64,000 bases of DNA from Methylobacterium ajmalii (GCF_016613415.1 NZ_JACWCT010000081.1:50382-114381), one strand, 5' to 3'. Counted from the stretch's first letter, positions 8,364 through 17,747 are shown. The notes: generated from the letters alone by a model not told the origin. Translations and numbers: made by a program.

Positions 8364-9520
8364 GCGCTCGCCGTCAGCGGCAGGTCCGGGGACGGGGCCG
8401 GCGCGACGAACATCTCGAGGTCGTCGGCGAACTGCTCGGCGATCTCGGGAGCGTTCTCCAGGCAGACCTTGAGGTAGTCGGTGAAGGCCGGCGGCGGCGC
8501 CAGGCCCTCCGCGAGCAGCCGCTCGTTTGAGAAGGTCAGGTCGAGGGAGCAGAAGGCGTAGTAGGCCCGCACCGCCCGCAGCATCGCCTGCTTCATGGCA
8601 CCGTCGAGGCCGAAGGTCTCGGCGAAGCGCCGGCGCAGCAGCGCCCGGTCGGCGGCGAGGTCGAAGCGGCTGAAGTCGTCGCGCGGGCCGCCCGCCGGAT
8701 CGGCCGCCGCGAAGGCCTGCATCAGGTCGTCCCAGCGCGAGCGGGCGCCGGCCCCGGCCGAGATGTGGTAGAGGTTGTGGGCGAGCGTCGGCTTGCGCAG
8801 GAGCCCGACGAAGCTCTCGGCGACCCAGTCGACCGGGACGATGTCGACGGCGCTCTCGGGCGCGCAGGGCACGAGGCGCAGGCGGTCGGCGGCGCGGATC
8901 ACCCACAGGATGCTGGAGCTCGGCGCGGCGCCCAGCGTCGAGTGGCCGACGACGATCGAGGGACGGGCCACGACGATCGGCAGGTCGGAGAAGCTGCCGG
9001 CGAGCGAGGTCTCGGCTGCGGCCTTCGAGACCGTGTAGGCGACGAGGTGCCGGGCGTCGCGGGACGGGTAGTTCGCTTCCTCGACCAGGGACGGCGCTTC
9101 CGCGCCGCAGATCATCGCGGTGCTGACGTGCAGGAAGCGCACGAGGCCCGGCATGCCCCGCGCCCGGCGGGCGAGCGCCAGGGTGCCGTCGTGGTTGGTG
9201 CGGCTGACCCGCTCCTCGCCCCACCACGAGGTGTCGGCGGCCAGGTGCAGGACGTGGGTGCAGGAATCGAGCCGCGGGTCGGCGTCGAGGTCGGCGCGGG
9301 TGAAGTCGCCCGGCACCACCTCGACCGCGCGGGCGAGGCGCTGGGCGGTGAACGGGTCGGTGAAGCGCGACAGCCGCGCGGCGATGCGCTGGCGGCCCTG
9401 CTCGGCGCTGGCGCAGCGCACGAGGCAGACCCACTCGGTGCCGTCGCGCCGGCTCAGGGCCTGGTGAAGAACGGCACCGCCCAGAAAGCCGGTTGCGCCC
9501 GTCAGTAATATCCGTGCCAC
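8360..9520 (-). CDS. NAD(P)-dependent SDR, thioester-reductase/fatty acyl-CoA reductase-like
   Basis: An extended short-chain dehydrogenase of about 386 residues. It opens with a Rossmann motif (ARILLTGATGFLGGAVL), has HVLHLAADTSWW, and the catalytic Tyr-x-x-x-Lys in VAYTVSKAAAE. The order GATGFLG, VLHLAA, YxxxK and PSIVVGHS matches the NAD_binding_4 group (male-sterility protein, thioester reductase domains of carboxylic acid reductases), so reduction of an acyl thioester is plausible; the substrate is unknown. I favour GTG 9520, which has GGGGAGG six bases upstream; ATG 9541 in the same frame is possible. It is coupled to the SMR gene downstream. The 290 bases upstream (9521-9812) show no gene. 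Confidence 0.72.
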   Translation of the reverse strand: MARILLTGATGFLGGAVLHQALSRRDGTEWVCLVRCASAEQGRQRIAARLSRFTDPFTAQRLARAVEVVPGDFTRADLDADPRLDSCTHVLHLAADTSWWGEERVSRTNHDGTLALARRARGMPGLVRFLHVSTAMICGAEAPSLVEEANYPSRDARHLVAYTVSKAAAETSLAGSFSDLPIVVARPSIVVGHSTLGAAPSSSILWVIRAADRLRLVPCAPESAVDIVPVDWVAESFVGLLRKPTLAHNLYHISAGAGARSRWDDLMQAFAAADPAGGPRDDFSRFDLAADRALLRRRFAETFGLDGAMKQAMLRAVRAYYAFCSLDLTFSNERLLAEGLAPPPAFTDYLKVCLENAPEIAEQFADDLEMFVAPAPSPDLPLTASA

Positions 9521-9812
9521 GCTGGACCTCCCCGCATCCATGGAGAGGTGCCACATGCCAGCGGACAAATAACCCACTTCTGCGGCACCGAACTCGTGTT
9601 CATGCAGTATGTTGCCCGGGCGCAACCGTCTATTTCTCCTTGAGCTTAGACCATTCGCTGAAAAGCCGCTCCAGAAATGCAATAGATACAATAAGGCATA
9701 GTCCGTTCGGCCTATGAAGCGACATGCACCGCCGGCAATCGACTGCGAGCCGGCAGGGCCGGCCGCGACAGACATCTTTTGGAAACATTTCCGGGACGCG
9801 CGGGCGCGCGAT

Positions 9813-11183
9813 TCAGGCGCGGCTGAGCAGATGAGCCAGCAGCGCACGCAGCTGGGCCGGCTTCAGCGGCTTGTGGACCAGCTCGCAGCGAGCCGCCCGG
9901 ACCCGTGCCTCGACCTCGGCCGAGTGGTCGGCGGTGGTGATGACGGCCGGGATGTCGTGGCCGTGGACGGCGCGCAGCCAGGCCACGGTGTCGAGCCCGC
10001 AGGCGCCGCCGTCGAGGTGGAAGTCGGCGACGACGACGTCGGGGCTCCAGGTCGTGCCGAGGAGCCGCACCAGGCTCAGGTGATCGCGGGCCGCGAAGGC
10101 GTTGGCGTCCCAGCCGTGGAAGAGCCGCGCCAGGGCCTCGAGCGCCGGCTTGTCGTTCTCGATCAGCGCGATGCGGGCGCCGGTGAGGCTCGTCGGCGGC
10201 ACCAGCGAGGGGGCCGGCCGGGGCGGCTCGGCGGCGCAGGGGGTGAGGTGGAGGCTGAAGCGCGAGCCGTGCCCGACCCGCGATTCGAGGCTCAGGCCGT
10301 GGCCGAGCGCCTGGGCCGAGCGGCGCACAATCGACAGGCCGAGGCCCAGCGCGATCTCGCCGTCGACGCTCTCGCGCCCGCCGCGGTGGAATTCCTCGAA
10401 GATCAGTTCCTGGTCGCTCTCCGGGATGCCGGAGCCCGAATCGACCACGTCGATCCGCACCGTGTCGCCGCGCTTCCTCGCCGCCACCAGCACGCCGCCG
10501 GCCGCGGTGTAGCGGATCGCGTTCGAGGCCAGGTTCTGCAGGATGCGCTGGAGCAGCACGAGGTCGCTCTTCACCCAGGTCCGGCCGCCGCGCACCGAGA
10601 AGCGCAGGCCCTTGCGGGCGGCGAGCGGGCCGAAGCTCGCCTCCAGGCTCTCCAGCACGTCGGCGACCAGGACCGGGCGCACCACCGGCTGGATCAGGCC
10701 GGCATCGAGCTTAGAGATGTCGAGGAGCGTCTTGATCAGGTCCTCGATGGTCTGCAGACCGCGCTCGACCTGGCCGACGATGCCGCGGGCCTCGGGCCCC
10801 ACCGGCATGTCGGCGAGCGCCGAGAGCGACAGCCGGGCGGCGTTGAGCGGCTGGAGCAGGTCGTGGCTCGCGGCGGTGAGGAAGCGGGTCTTCGAGCTGT
10901 TGGCGCGCTCGGCCTCCTCCTTGGCGGCGGTGAGCGCCTGGTTCGAGCGCTCGAGGCTGCGCATCAGGGCGGTCAGCTCCTCGGTGCGGGTGCGGACCTG
11001 GCCCTCGAGGGTGATGGCGGTCTGGAACAGCGAGTAGGCGCTGCCGCGCTGGTCCATCCGGCGCTCGACCTGGGACATCAGCGCGGCGTTGATGCGCTCG
11101 AGCTTGGCGACGCGGACGCGCAGGGCGGCGGCCTCCGCCTCCGCCTCCGCGGCCGGGCGCGGGGGTGCGTCGTCCCGGGTCAC
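9813..11183 (-). CDS. Hybrid sensor histidine kinase/response regulator (NahK-like)
   Basis: A 456-residue soluble kinase. An N-terminal coiled coil (about residues 10-95) leads to the dimerisation/H-box FLTAASHDLLQPLNAARL with His107, then the ATPase domain with the N box (Asn221), G1 DSGSGIP near 248 and GLGLSIV near 280, and a C-terminal receiver domain with phospho-acceptor Asp387 (VVVADFHLDGG) and Lys438 (VHKPLKP). The SHDLLQPLNA H-box is that of the NahK/HnoK group. There is no membrane segment or PAS domain, so sensing is probably supplied by the FIST protein, whose stop overlaps this GTG start (GTGA). The receiver implies a relay or self-inhibition. Confidence 0.88.
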   Translation of the reverse strand: MTRDDAPPRPAAEAEAEAAALRVRVAKLERINAALMSQVERRMDQRGSAYSLFQTAITLEGQVRTRTEELTALMRSLERSNQALTAAKEEAERANSSKTRFLTAASHDLLQPLNAARLSLSALADMPVGPEARGIVGQVERGLQTIEDLIKTLLDISKLDAGLIQPVVRPVLVADVLESLEASFGPLAARKGLRFSVRGGRTWVKSDLVLLQRILQNLASNAIRYTAAGGVLVAARKRGDTVRIDVVDSGSGIPESDQELIFEEFHRGGRESVDGEIALGLGLSIVRRSAQALGHGLSLESRVGHGSRFSLHLTPCAAEPPRPAPSLVPPTSLTGARIALIENDKPALEALARLFHGWDANAFAARDHLSLVRLLGTTWSPDVVVADFHLDGGACGLDTVAWLRAVHGHDIPAVITTADHSAEVEARVRAARCELVHKPLKPAQLRALLAHLLSRA

Positions 11184-12343
11184 GGGCCCGCCGGCCGGCC
11201 GATGGCGATGCCCGTGAAGGTCTGGTTCAGGTGCATCGAGCGGTACTGCTCGCCGTAGGTCTCGAAGCCGACGACGTTGTAGTGCCGGTAGAGCTCGGCG
11301 ATGCTGTGGCGCGCCTGGTGGATCTCGGCGTCGAGGCGGCGCAGCACGCATTCGAAGCCGATCACCAGGTCGACGCCGCCGAGCCGCGCGTCGAGACGGG
11401 CCAGCTCCTCGCGGGTCGCCTCGACCAGGTCCTTCTGGCGCGCGAGCGTCAGCACCACGCCGCTCTCGATCGCGCAGTGGAAGCTCAGCGACCGGTCGGG
11501 GTTGAGGTGGCGGATCGAGCGGCAGAAATAGTCGCCGCCGACCCGCACCACGAGGGGATGCGCGGCAAAGCTCGTCGGCGTCAGGGCGTCGGGGTCGAGG
11601 CCGAGCGCGTTGGCGTACTCGACCGCCGCCGGCTCGGCGTTGAGCTCGCGCACGGTGCGCTGCTCCTGGTCGGTCTCGGTGACCACGAACTTGACGCCGG
11701 TCGGCTCGAAATTGTCGTTCTTGAAGATCTCGACCGGGAAGTCGGTCTCGATCAGCAGCAGCACCGCGGCGCGGCGATGCACCTGGCCGTCGTGGATCAG
11801 CGCGGTCTCGGAGAAGGTCAGCTCGTCCCCGGCCGAGCCGCCGACCAGCGGCACCCCGTCGAGGCCGTACCCGACCGCGGCGATCACCGATTCCTCGGCG
11901 TTGGCGAGCCCGTCGATGAGCGAGATGGCGAAGCGCTGCCCGCCGCGGGCGATCCGGTCGAGGTCGGCGCGCAGGGCGCGGATCGAGGCGGCGGCGCGCT
12001 CGGCGTCGAGGTTGTCGACCTTCTCCAGCACCGCGGAGGCGATGCGGAACCCCTCGTGCGGGAAGGCGATCACCACGAGGCCGCGGTCGAGCCCGGCCAT
12101 CGGGCTGATCTCGCCCGAGGAGGTGCAGCCGGCGATCCGCACGCCCGGGAAGGCGCGGGCGAGCGCGGCGTTGAGCGCGGCCACGCCGTAGACCGGCGAG
12201 AAGAAGATCACCAGATGGGCGATGCGGCTGACGTCGAGGGAGGCGGCGATCGCCGCAACGGCAGCCTCGGCCCCGGCCGCGTCGGTCCAGGCGGTCTGGA
12301 TGCCGCAGCGATGCGACCGGGTGCGCGTATCCTCGCCCGACAC
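11180..12343 (-). CDS. FIST domain sensory protein (FIST_N and FIST_C)
   Basis: A protein of about 387 residues with both FIST halves: FIST_N (HLVIFFSPVYGVAALNAALARAFPGVRIAGCTSSGEISP) and FIST_C near the C terminus (GFECVLRRLDAEIHQARHSIAELYRHYNVVGFETYGEQ). FIST proteins are predicted intracellular sensors of small molecules, probably amino acids, and often pair with signalling enzymes. It is coupled to the hybrid kinase downstream, so it probably supplies the input. The start is uncertain: the frame is open to GTG 12460, but the first 39 residues look like untranslated sequence. GTG 12343, just before the conserved RTRSHRCGIQTAWTD, is my choice. Confidence 0.82.
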   Translation of the reverse strand: MSGEDTRTRSHRCGIQTAWTDAAGAEAAVAAIAASLDVSRIAHLVIFFSPVYGVAALNAALARAFPGVRIAGCTSSGEISPMAGLDRGLVVIAFPHEGFRIASAVLEKVDNLDAERAAASIRALRADLDRIARGGQRFAISLIDGLANAEESVIAAVGYGLDGVPLVGGSAGDELTFSETALIHDGQVHRRAAVLLLIETDFPVEIFKNDNFEPTGVKFVVTETDQEQRTVRELNAEPAAVEYANALGLDPDALTPTSFAAHPLVVRVGGDYFCRSIRHLNPDRSLSFHCAIESGVVLTLARQKDLVEATREELARLDARLGGVDLVIGFECVLRRLDAEIHQARHSIAELYRHYNVVGFETYGEQYRSMHLNQTFTGIAIGRPAGP

Positions 12344-13011
12344 TGGCCGCGCAGAACTTCCCCGCGCCAAAAGCCCCCCTCCCGCTCTTGCCGGATCCGG
12401 CCCGGCTTTGTTCGTTTTTAGAGTATGCGACCAGGGCGGACGGCTGGCAACGGCGGTCACCCGCGGCGTCGGGATTTAACCCTTACGGAAATCGCCTCCA
12501 GGGCCCCGCCCCGCGTGCCGCGCCGGGACGAAACCGGGTGCGCAGGCGCGGCCGGTGCGGCGGCCGCGCCTGCGCGTCGGGAGCGGAAGGGCGATCGCCC
12601 CCGCGATCGGCGGCCGCGCCGCCCCACGCGACGCTGCCGCCAGATGCCCCGCTCGCCCCCGCCCACTCCGCGGTGAGGATGTCCTTCGGCCGCCGAGGTT
12701 GCCGGAGGATAGGACCGGGCCGCCGTCAGCCACCATAGGACCAAGGTGCAGGGATCGCCTGTTGGGAACCACCTCTTTGCCGAGGCTCCATACCAAAGCA
12801 CGGTGGCTGCTCCGGTGGGTGGATGGTAACTCTTTTCTCGACTTGCGGATGCGGCGGAAATGCTGCACCGCATCTACGAGTGCGTGCGCCGTGCGGTGGT
12901 GCGCTTGCGAGAGGATGATCCGCTGCGATGGTGGGATTGACCGGCCGGGCCCCCGAGGTGTCTCTTCCGCGGCCGGACGGGGCACCGACGCCCGTCGCGG
13001 AAGGGTCGGAC
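12344..13011. other. Intergenic region between FIST and response regulator genes
   Basis: About 670 bases separate two divergent signalling genes. Several ORFs cross it, but none has a credible start, domain or composition. It contains the perfect hairpin at 12540-12575 and must hold the promoters of both units. No sigma-70 or EcfG-type pair stood out. Confidence 0.5.
12540..12575. repeat. Perfect 15-bp GC-rich inverted repeat
   Basis: GCGCAGGCGCGGCCG (12540-12554) and its exact reverse complement CGGCCGCGCCTGCGC (12561-12575) are separated by GTGCGG. It lies in the divergent region, about 435 bases upstream of the response regulator. No T-run follows on either strand, so it is not a clear terminator; an operator or mRNA-leader structure is possible. 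Confidence 0.6.
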
Positions 13012-13677
13012 ATGCACCTGATCATCGTGGACGACCACCCGCTGTTTCGCGACGCGCTGAGCAGCGCGGTCCGCCTCGCCTTCCCGGCCGCCGATGTCGA
13101 GGAGGCCGACGGCATCGAGAGCGCCTGCGCAGCCCTCTCCCGCGGCCGCTCGATCGACCTGACGCTGCTCGACCTCACCATGCAGGGGGTGAACGGGTTC
13201 GACGGGCTGATCGCGATCCGCACCCGTTTCCCGCGCATCCCGGTCCTCGTCGTCTCCGGCCTCGACGACCCCCGCATCGTGCGCGAGGCCCTGTCGCACG
13301 GCGCCGCCGGCTTCGTGCCCAAGGCCGCCGGCAAGCCGGTGCTGATCCGGGCCATCACCGACGTGCTCAACGGCGCGGTCTTCGTGCCCGAGGGCCTGTC
13401 CGGCCCCGCCGAGGCCCCCGGCCGCAAGGCCGGCAAGCCGCCGATCGCCGAGCGCATCGCCGAGCTGACCCCGCAGCAGGTCCGCGTTCTGCTGATGATC
13501 CGCCAGGGCAAGCTCAACAAGCAGATCGCCCACGAGCTCGGCGTCGGCGATTCCACCGTCAAGGCCCACGTCTCCGAGATCCTGCGCAAGCTCGGCGTGA
13601 TCAGCCGGACCCAGATCGTCATCGAGACCGCGAACCTCGACTACGACAACATCATGTCGACGCTGCCGTCGAACTGA
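13012..13677 (+). CDS. NarL/FixJ-family response regulator with LuxR helix-turn-helix
   Basis: A 221-residue regulator. The receiver domain begins MHLIIVDDHPLFRDAL, with phospho-acceptor Asp54 (LTLLDLTMQG) and Lys104 (GFVPKAAG). The LuxR-type DNA-binding domain follows at about 150-205 (LTPQQVRVLLMIRQGKLNKQIAHELGVGDSTVKAHVSEILRKLGV). I chose ATG 13012 because GGAAGGG lies just upstream and it starts the receiver domain directly. It is divergent from the FIST/kinase pair, its likely phosphodonor, and lies 209 bases upstream of cstA, which it may regulate. Confidence 0.92.
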   Translation: MHLIIVDDHPLFRDALSSAVRLAFPAADVEEADGIESACAALSRGRSIDLTLLDLTMQGVNGFDGLIAIRTRFPRIPVLVVSGLDDPRIVREALSHGAAGFVPKAAGKPVLIRAITDVLNGAVFVPEGLSGPAEAPGRKAGKPPIAERIAELTPQQVRVLLMIRQGKLNKQIAHELGVGDSTVKAHVSEILRKLGVISRTQIVIETANLDYDNIMSTLPSN

Positions 13678-13886
13678 GGAGCCGGCGGGCGGGATTTCGC
13701 CTGCGGGTCTCCATCCGTCCGGCGGCGCCCGGCCCTGCCGAAAAACCTACGACGAAAGTCTCATTCCGGCGCGGGCGGCCCGCTCCGCGGCCGCATTGGC
13801 AGTGCGTAAGGTTTCCTTTACCCGAAAGTCGAAGGACGCCGCCGACGCCCGTTTCAGCCCGGCGGCATAGCCGGGAGGAACACCCC

Positions 13887-15950
13887 ATGACTGCCGTCCG
13901 GAAGCACGGACCCTGGGCCCTCGTGGGCGCGCTGGGGGCGGCCGCGCTCGCGGTCGTCGCCACGCAGCGCGGCGAGAGCATCAACGCCCTCTGGATCGTC
14001 GTGGCGGCGGTGTCGGTCTACCTGATCGCCTACCGCTACTACTCGCTCTACATCGCCGACCGCATCATGCGGCTCGACCCGACCCGCCGGACCCCGGCGG
14101 TCCGGCACAACGACGGGCTCGATTACGTCCCGACCGACAAGTACGTCCTGTTCGGCCACCATTTCGCGGCGATCGCGGGTGCCGGCCCGCTGGTTGGCCC
14201 GGTGCTGGCCGCCCAGATGGGCTACCTGCCGGGCCTGCTGTGGATCCTGTCCGGCGTGGTGCTGGCCGGAGCCGTGCAGGACTTCATGGTGCTGTTCGTC
14301 TCGATGCGCCGCGACGGCCGCTCGCTCGGCGAGCTGATCCGGGCCGAACTCGGCACGATTCCGGGTGTCGTCGCGCTGTTCGGCGCCTTCCTCATCATGG
14401 TCATCATCCTGGCGGTGCTGGCGCTGATCGTCGTCAAGGCGCTGACCGAGAGCCCCTGGGGCACCTTCACGGTGATGGCGACGATCCCGATCGCGCTCCT
14501 GATGGGCGTCTATTCGCGCTGGATCCGCCCGGGCCGCATCGGCGAGGTCTCGATCCTCGGCTTCGTGCTGCTGATGGCCGCGATCATCTTCGGCCAGAAC
14601 GTCGCCGAGGACCCGGCGCTCGCCGCGATGTTCACCTTCACCGGCACGCAGCTGTGCTGGATGCTGATCGGCTACGGTTTCGTCGCCTCGATCCTACCGG
14701 TCTGGCTGCTGCTGGCGCCGCGCGACTACCTCTCGACCTTCCTCAAGATCGGCACCATCGTGGGCCTGGCGCTCGGCATCCTGGTGCTGGCGCCCCACCT
14801 GCAGATGCCCGCGGTGACGAAGTTCGTCGACGGCACCGGGCCGGTCTGGTCGGGCTCGCTGTTCCCGTTCCTGTTCATCACCATCGCCTGCGGCGCGGTC
14901 TCGGGCTTCCACAGCCTGATCTCGTCGGGCACCACCCCGAAGCTGATCGACAACGAGGTCAACGCCCGCTTCATCGGCTACGGCGGCATGCTGATGGAGT
15001 CCTTCGTCGCCGTGATGGCGCTCGTCGCCGCCACGGTGATCGATCCGGGCGTCTACTTCACCATGAACTCGCCGGCGGCGGTCGTCGGCACCACGCCGGA
15101 GAGCGCGTCGGCGGCGGTCACCGCCATGGGCTTCCCGATCTCGGCCGAGACCATCAAGCAGACGGCTTCCGACGTCGGCGAGCACACCGTGATCTCGCGG
15201 GCCGGCGGCGCGCCGACGCTCGCGGTCGGCATGGCCCACATCATCTCGAGCGTCGTCGGCGGCAAGGCGATGATGGCGTTCTGGTACCACTTCGCCATCC
15301 TGTTCGAGGCCCTGTTCATCCTCACCGCCGTCGACGCGGGCACCAGGGCCGGGCGCTTCATGCTCCAGGACCTGATCGGCGTCGCGGTGCCGGCCTTCAA
15401 GGACACCGCGTCCTGGGGCCCGAGCATCGTGGCGACGGGCCTGTGCGTCGCGGCCTGGGGCTTCTTCCTCTACCAGGGCGTGACCGACCCGCTCGGGGGC
15501 GTGAACACCCTGTGGCCGCTCTTCGGCATCTCCAACCAGATGCTGGCGGCGATCGCGCTGACGCTCTGCACCGTCGTCATCTTCAAGATGAAGCGGGAGC
15601 GCTACGCCCTCGTCACCATCGTGCCGACGCTCTGGCTCGTCGCCTGCACCCTGACGGCCGGCCTCCAGAAGGTTTTTTCCGCCGATCCGCGGGTGGGCTT
15701 CCTGGCCCATGCCGAGCGCTACGCGACCGCGCTGGCCGAGGGCAGGGTGCTGGCGCCGGCTAAGACCGCCGACCAGATGCGCCAGATCGTCCTCAACGAC
15801 CGGATCGACGCCGTGCTGGCGCTGGTCTTCGTCGGGGTCGTGGTGGCGATCATCGCCTTCGGCGTCCAGGCCTGCCTGAAGGCCTACCGCACCGACCGCT
15901 GGACCGCCGTCGAGGCGGACCCGCGGGCGATGCCGGCGGCGGCGGAGTGA
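13887..15950 (+). CDS. cstA: Carbon starvation protein CstA-family transporter
   Basis: A 687-residue inner-membrane protein with many hydrophobic segments and CstA signatures: FGHHFAAIAGAGPLVGPVLAAQMGYLPGLLWI, GFHSLISSGTTPKLIDNE and FGISNQMLAAIAL. Family members (E. coli CstA and BtsT) take up peptides or pyruvate with protons under carbon limitation. ATG 13887 has GGGAGGA eight bases upstream. The small YbdD gene follows directly, the usual partner. The upstream response regulator and the FIST/kinase pair suggest two-component control, as BtsSR controls BtsT in E. coli; here that is inference from position. Confidence 0.93.
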   Translation: MTAVRKHGPWALVGALGAAALAVVATQRGESINALWIVVAAVSVYLIAYRYYSLYIADRIMRLDPTRRTPAVRHNDGLDYVPTDKYVLFGHHFAAIAGAGPLVGPVLAAQMGYLPGLLWILSGVVLAGAVQDFMVLFVSMRRDGRSLGELIRAELGTIPGVVALFGAFLIMVIILAVLALIVVKALTESPWGTFTVMATIPIALLMGVYSRWIRPGRIGEVSILGFVLLMAAIIFGQNVAEDPALAAMFTFTGTQLCWMLIGYGFVASILPVWLLLAPRDYLSTFLKIGTIVGLALGILVLAPHLQMPAVTKFVDGTGPVWSGSLFPFLFITIACGAVSGFHSLISSGTTPKLIDNEVNARFIGYGGMLMESFVAVMALVAATVIDPGVYFTMNSPAAVVGTTPESASAAVTAMGFPISAETIKQTASDVGEHTVISRAGGAPTLAVGMAHIISSVVGGKAMMAFWYHFAILFEALFILTAVDAGTRAGRFMLQDLIGVAVPAFKDTASWGPSIVATGLCVAAWGFFLYQGVTDPLGGVNTLWPLFGISNQMLAAIALTLCTVVIFKMKRERYALVTIVPTLWLVACTLTAGLQKVFSADPRVGFLAHAERYATALAEGRVLAPAKTADQMRQIVLNDRIDAVLALVFVGVVVAIIAFGVQACLKAYRTDRWTAVEADPRAMPAAAE

Positions 15951-15955
15951 ACCCG

Positions 15956-16174
15956 ATGGACGCCGAGACCTTACGGGATCGCTGGGCGACCCTGACGCGC
16001 TGCGTCTGCGACGGTGCGCGCCTGATGGTCGGACAGGGCAACTACGACACCTACGTCGCCCATATCCGCAAGACCCACCCCGACCAGCAGCCGATGACCG
16101 CGACGGAGTTCTTCCGCGAGCGGCAGAACGCCCGCTTCGGCGTCGGCGGCCGCGGCGGCTTCCGCTGCTGCTGA
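15956..16174 (+). CDS. YbdD/YjiX family small protein (DUF466)
   Basis: A 72-residue cytoplasmic protein: RDRWATLTRCVCDGARLMVGQGNYDTYVAHIRKTHPDQQPMTATEFFRERQNARFG. The motif YDTYVAHxRxxHPDxxPMxxxEFFRxRQxARY is the hallmark of the YbdD/YjiX family, which nearly always sits downstream of cstA/btsT and is needed for transport by that family. ATG 15956 has GGCGGAG eight bases upstream; a GTG at 15947 overlapping the cstA stop is an alternative start. Confidence 0.92.
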   Translation: MDAETLRDRWATLTRCVCDGARLMVGQGNYDTYVAHIRKTHPDQQPMTATEFFRERQNARFGVGGRGGFRCC

Positions 16175-16180
16175 CGCCTC

Positions 16181-16216
16181 TCGCCCGCGCGGGGCAGGTT
16201 AACCCTGCGCGGGCGA
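16181..16216 (+). terminator. Hairpin after the cstA-ybdD operon
   Basis: TCGCCCGCGC (16181-16190) pairs exactly with GCGCGGGCGA (16207-16216), followed by AAACAACAC rather than a T-run. It starts six bases after the ybdD stop, so it is a likely terminator or 3'-end stabiliser. The remaining bases to 16470 hold no recognisable gene. Confidence 0.5.
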
Positions 16217-16470
16217 AACAACACGCAATTGCGGATCGGGTTCCGGCGAAGACGAAACCCGTTCATGTTTCTTTCAGGAGACACCCTTAGGCCTTGCGGC
16301 AGGATGATGGCGGCGACCTCGCAAGTCGCCGCCGCCGCGACACGATCGGGTAAAGCACGCCTTAACTAGGGCTGACCCGACAGCATGGCCGTAGCGCGCA
16401 ATCGGCACGGCTTGGTTCGACGGGGCGGTGGTAATCAGAAGGTCCCTTCCCGACACCGCCGTACACGCCC

Positions 16471-17442
16471 GTGGCCACCCTCAGCCTTCCCGTCGCCGTC
16501 CCCTCCGCCCGCCCGGCCCTGCCGGCCCTGCTCGGCGACCAGCCGCTGCGCGGCATCGTGCTGGTGGTGCTCTCCACCGTCTTCCTGTCGAGCTCCGACG
16601 CCACGGCGAAGTACCTCACCGGACAGCTCTCCGGGATCGAGGTGGCGTGGCTGCGCTACGTCGGCTTCCTCGCCGTCATGCTGGCGGCGGCCGTGGTGCG
16701 GGCGCACCTCAAGCGCGGCGCCTCGCCGTTCCGCAGCGCCCGGCCGGGCCTGCAGGTGGTGCGCGGCGTCGCCCTCGTCGGCTCGTCGCTGCTGTTCCTC
16801 GCCGGCCTGCGCATCCTGCCGGTGGCCGAGACCACCGCCATCGCCTTCGTCTCGCCGATCTTCGTCACCGCCCTGTCGATCCCGGTGCTCGGCGAGAAGG
16901 TCGGCGCCCGGCGCTGGGCCGCCGCCTTCGTGGGGCTGCTCGGCGTGCTGATCATCGTGCGGCCGGGCACCAGCGCCTTCCAGGCCGCGGCCCTGCTTCC
17001 GATCGTCTCGGCCCTGTTCTGGGCCGCCGCCCTCGTCGTCACCCGCAAGATCAACGGCTACGACGCGCCCCAGACGACCATGACCTGGTCGGCGGTCGTC
17101 GGCTTCGTGATCCTGTCGGCGCTCGTGCCCTTCGTCTGGGAGACGCCGAACCTCAACCAGGTCGCGATCGGCGCCGCCATCGGCTTCATCTCGACCGCCG
17201 GGCACTGGATCGTCACCATCGCGTACCGCCACGCCCCGGCTTCGACCCTGGTGCCGTTCTCCTACAGCCAGATCATCTGGGCCGGCCTTCTCGGCTTCAC
17301 GTTCTTCGGCACCGTCCCGACCGCCTGGATGGGCCTCGGCGTCCTGGTGATCTGCGGCAGCGGCCTCTACACCGCCCACCGCGAGCGGATGCGCCGCGTC
17401 CCGGCCCCGACCGGGGTGCTGCCGGCGGGCGGGGTGCGCTGA
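16471..17442 (+). CDS. DMT superfamily (EamA) transporter
   Basis: A 323-residue membrane protein with about ten transmembrane helices in two EamA repeats. Repeat 1 begins GIVLVVLSTVFLSSSDATAKYLTGQLSGIEVAWLRYVGF; repeat 2 begins PIVSALFWAAALVVTRKI and includes STLVPFSYSQIIWAGLLGFTFFG. Members export metabolites or amino acids; the substrate is not readable. The start is GTG 16471, with no strong ribosome site seen, so the exact N terminus is uncertain. A good Rho-independent terminator follows at 17481. Confidence 0.87.
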   Translation: MATLSLPVAVPSARPALPALLGDQPLRGIVLVVLSTVFLSSSDATAKYLTGQLSGIEVAWLRYVGFLAVMLAAAVVRAHLKRGASPFRSARPGLQVVRGVALVGSSLLFLAGLRILPVAETTAIAFVSPIFVTALSIPVLGEKVGARRWAAAFVGLLGVLIIVRPGTSAFQAAALLPIVSALFWAAALVVTRKINGYDAPQTTMTWSAVVGFVILSALVPFVWETPNLNQVAIGAAIGFISTAGHWIVTIAYRHAPASTLVPFSYSQIIWAGLLGFTFFGTVPTAWMGLGVLVICGSGLYTAHRERMRRVPAPTGVLPAGGVR

Positions 17443-17480
17443 CGCCACTCCGTCGAACTCGCTCCAACCTGGAATCCATC

Positions 17481-17512
17481 AGGCGGCCGATCGCATCGGC
17501 CGCCTGAATTTT
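17481..17512 (+). terminator. Rho-independent terminator after the DMT transporter
   Basis: AGGCGGCCGAT (17481-17491) and ATCGGCCGCCT (17495-17505) form an 11-bp perfect stem around CGC, followed by GAATTTT. It is correctly placed 39 bases after the transporter stop. Confidence 0.85.
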
Positions 17513-17747
17513 ACCGGGGCTTTCCATCGGCATGCCGCTCCGCTCTCCGATCGACGGGAGGGCAATGCAGCCGGACAATCGCCGGCGGAGAGCGGATCGG
17601 CTCTCCTCGGCGGAGGGGCGGCGTGAAGTACGTCATCGCCCTGCCTGCAACGTCCTTCACGTCCGTCGGCCTGTTCGAGGCCTTCCGTGCGATGCTGTCC
17701 GGCGGTTTGGCTCCCGCCATCGTTCCCCTGGCGGCAGGACCGGCCGC

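Noticed and set aside
9714..11258. 514-codon plus-strand ORF opposite the hybrid kinase
   Set aside because: Composition typical of an antisense shadow; the minus frame has complete kinase and receiver motifs.
11165..12421. 418-codon plus-strand ORF opposite the FIST gene
   Set aside because: Low-complexity Val/Ala/Asp/His content and no family; the minus frame shows both FIST domains.
16237..16262. Minus-strand GGAAC-N17-GTT resembling an EcfG promoter
   Set aside because: Points toward the ybdD 3' end with no minus-strand gene to drive.
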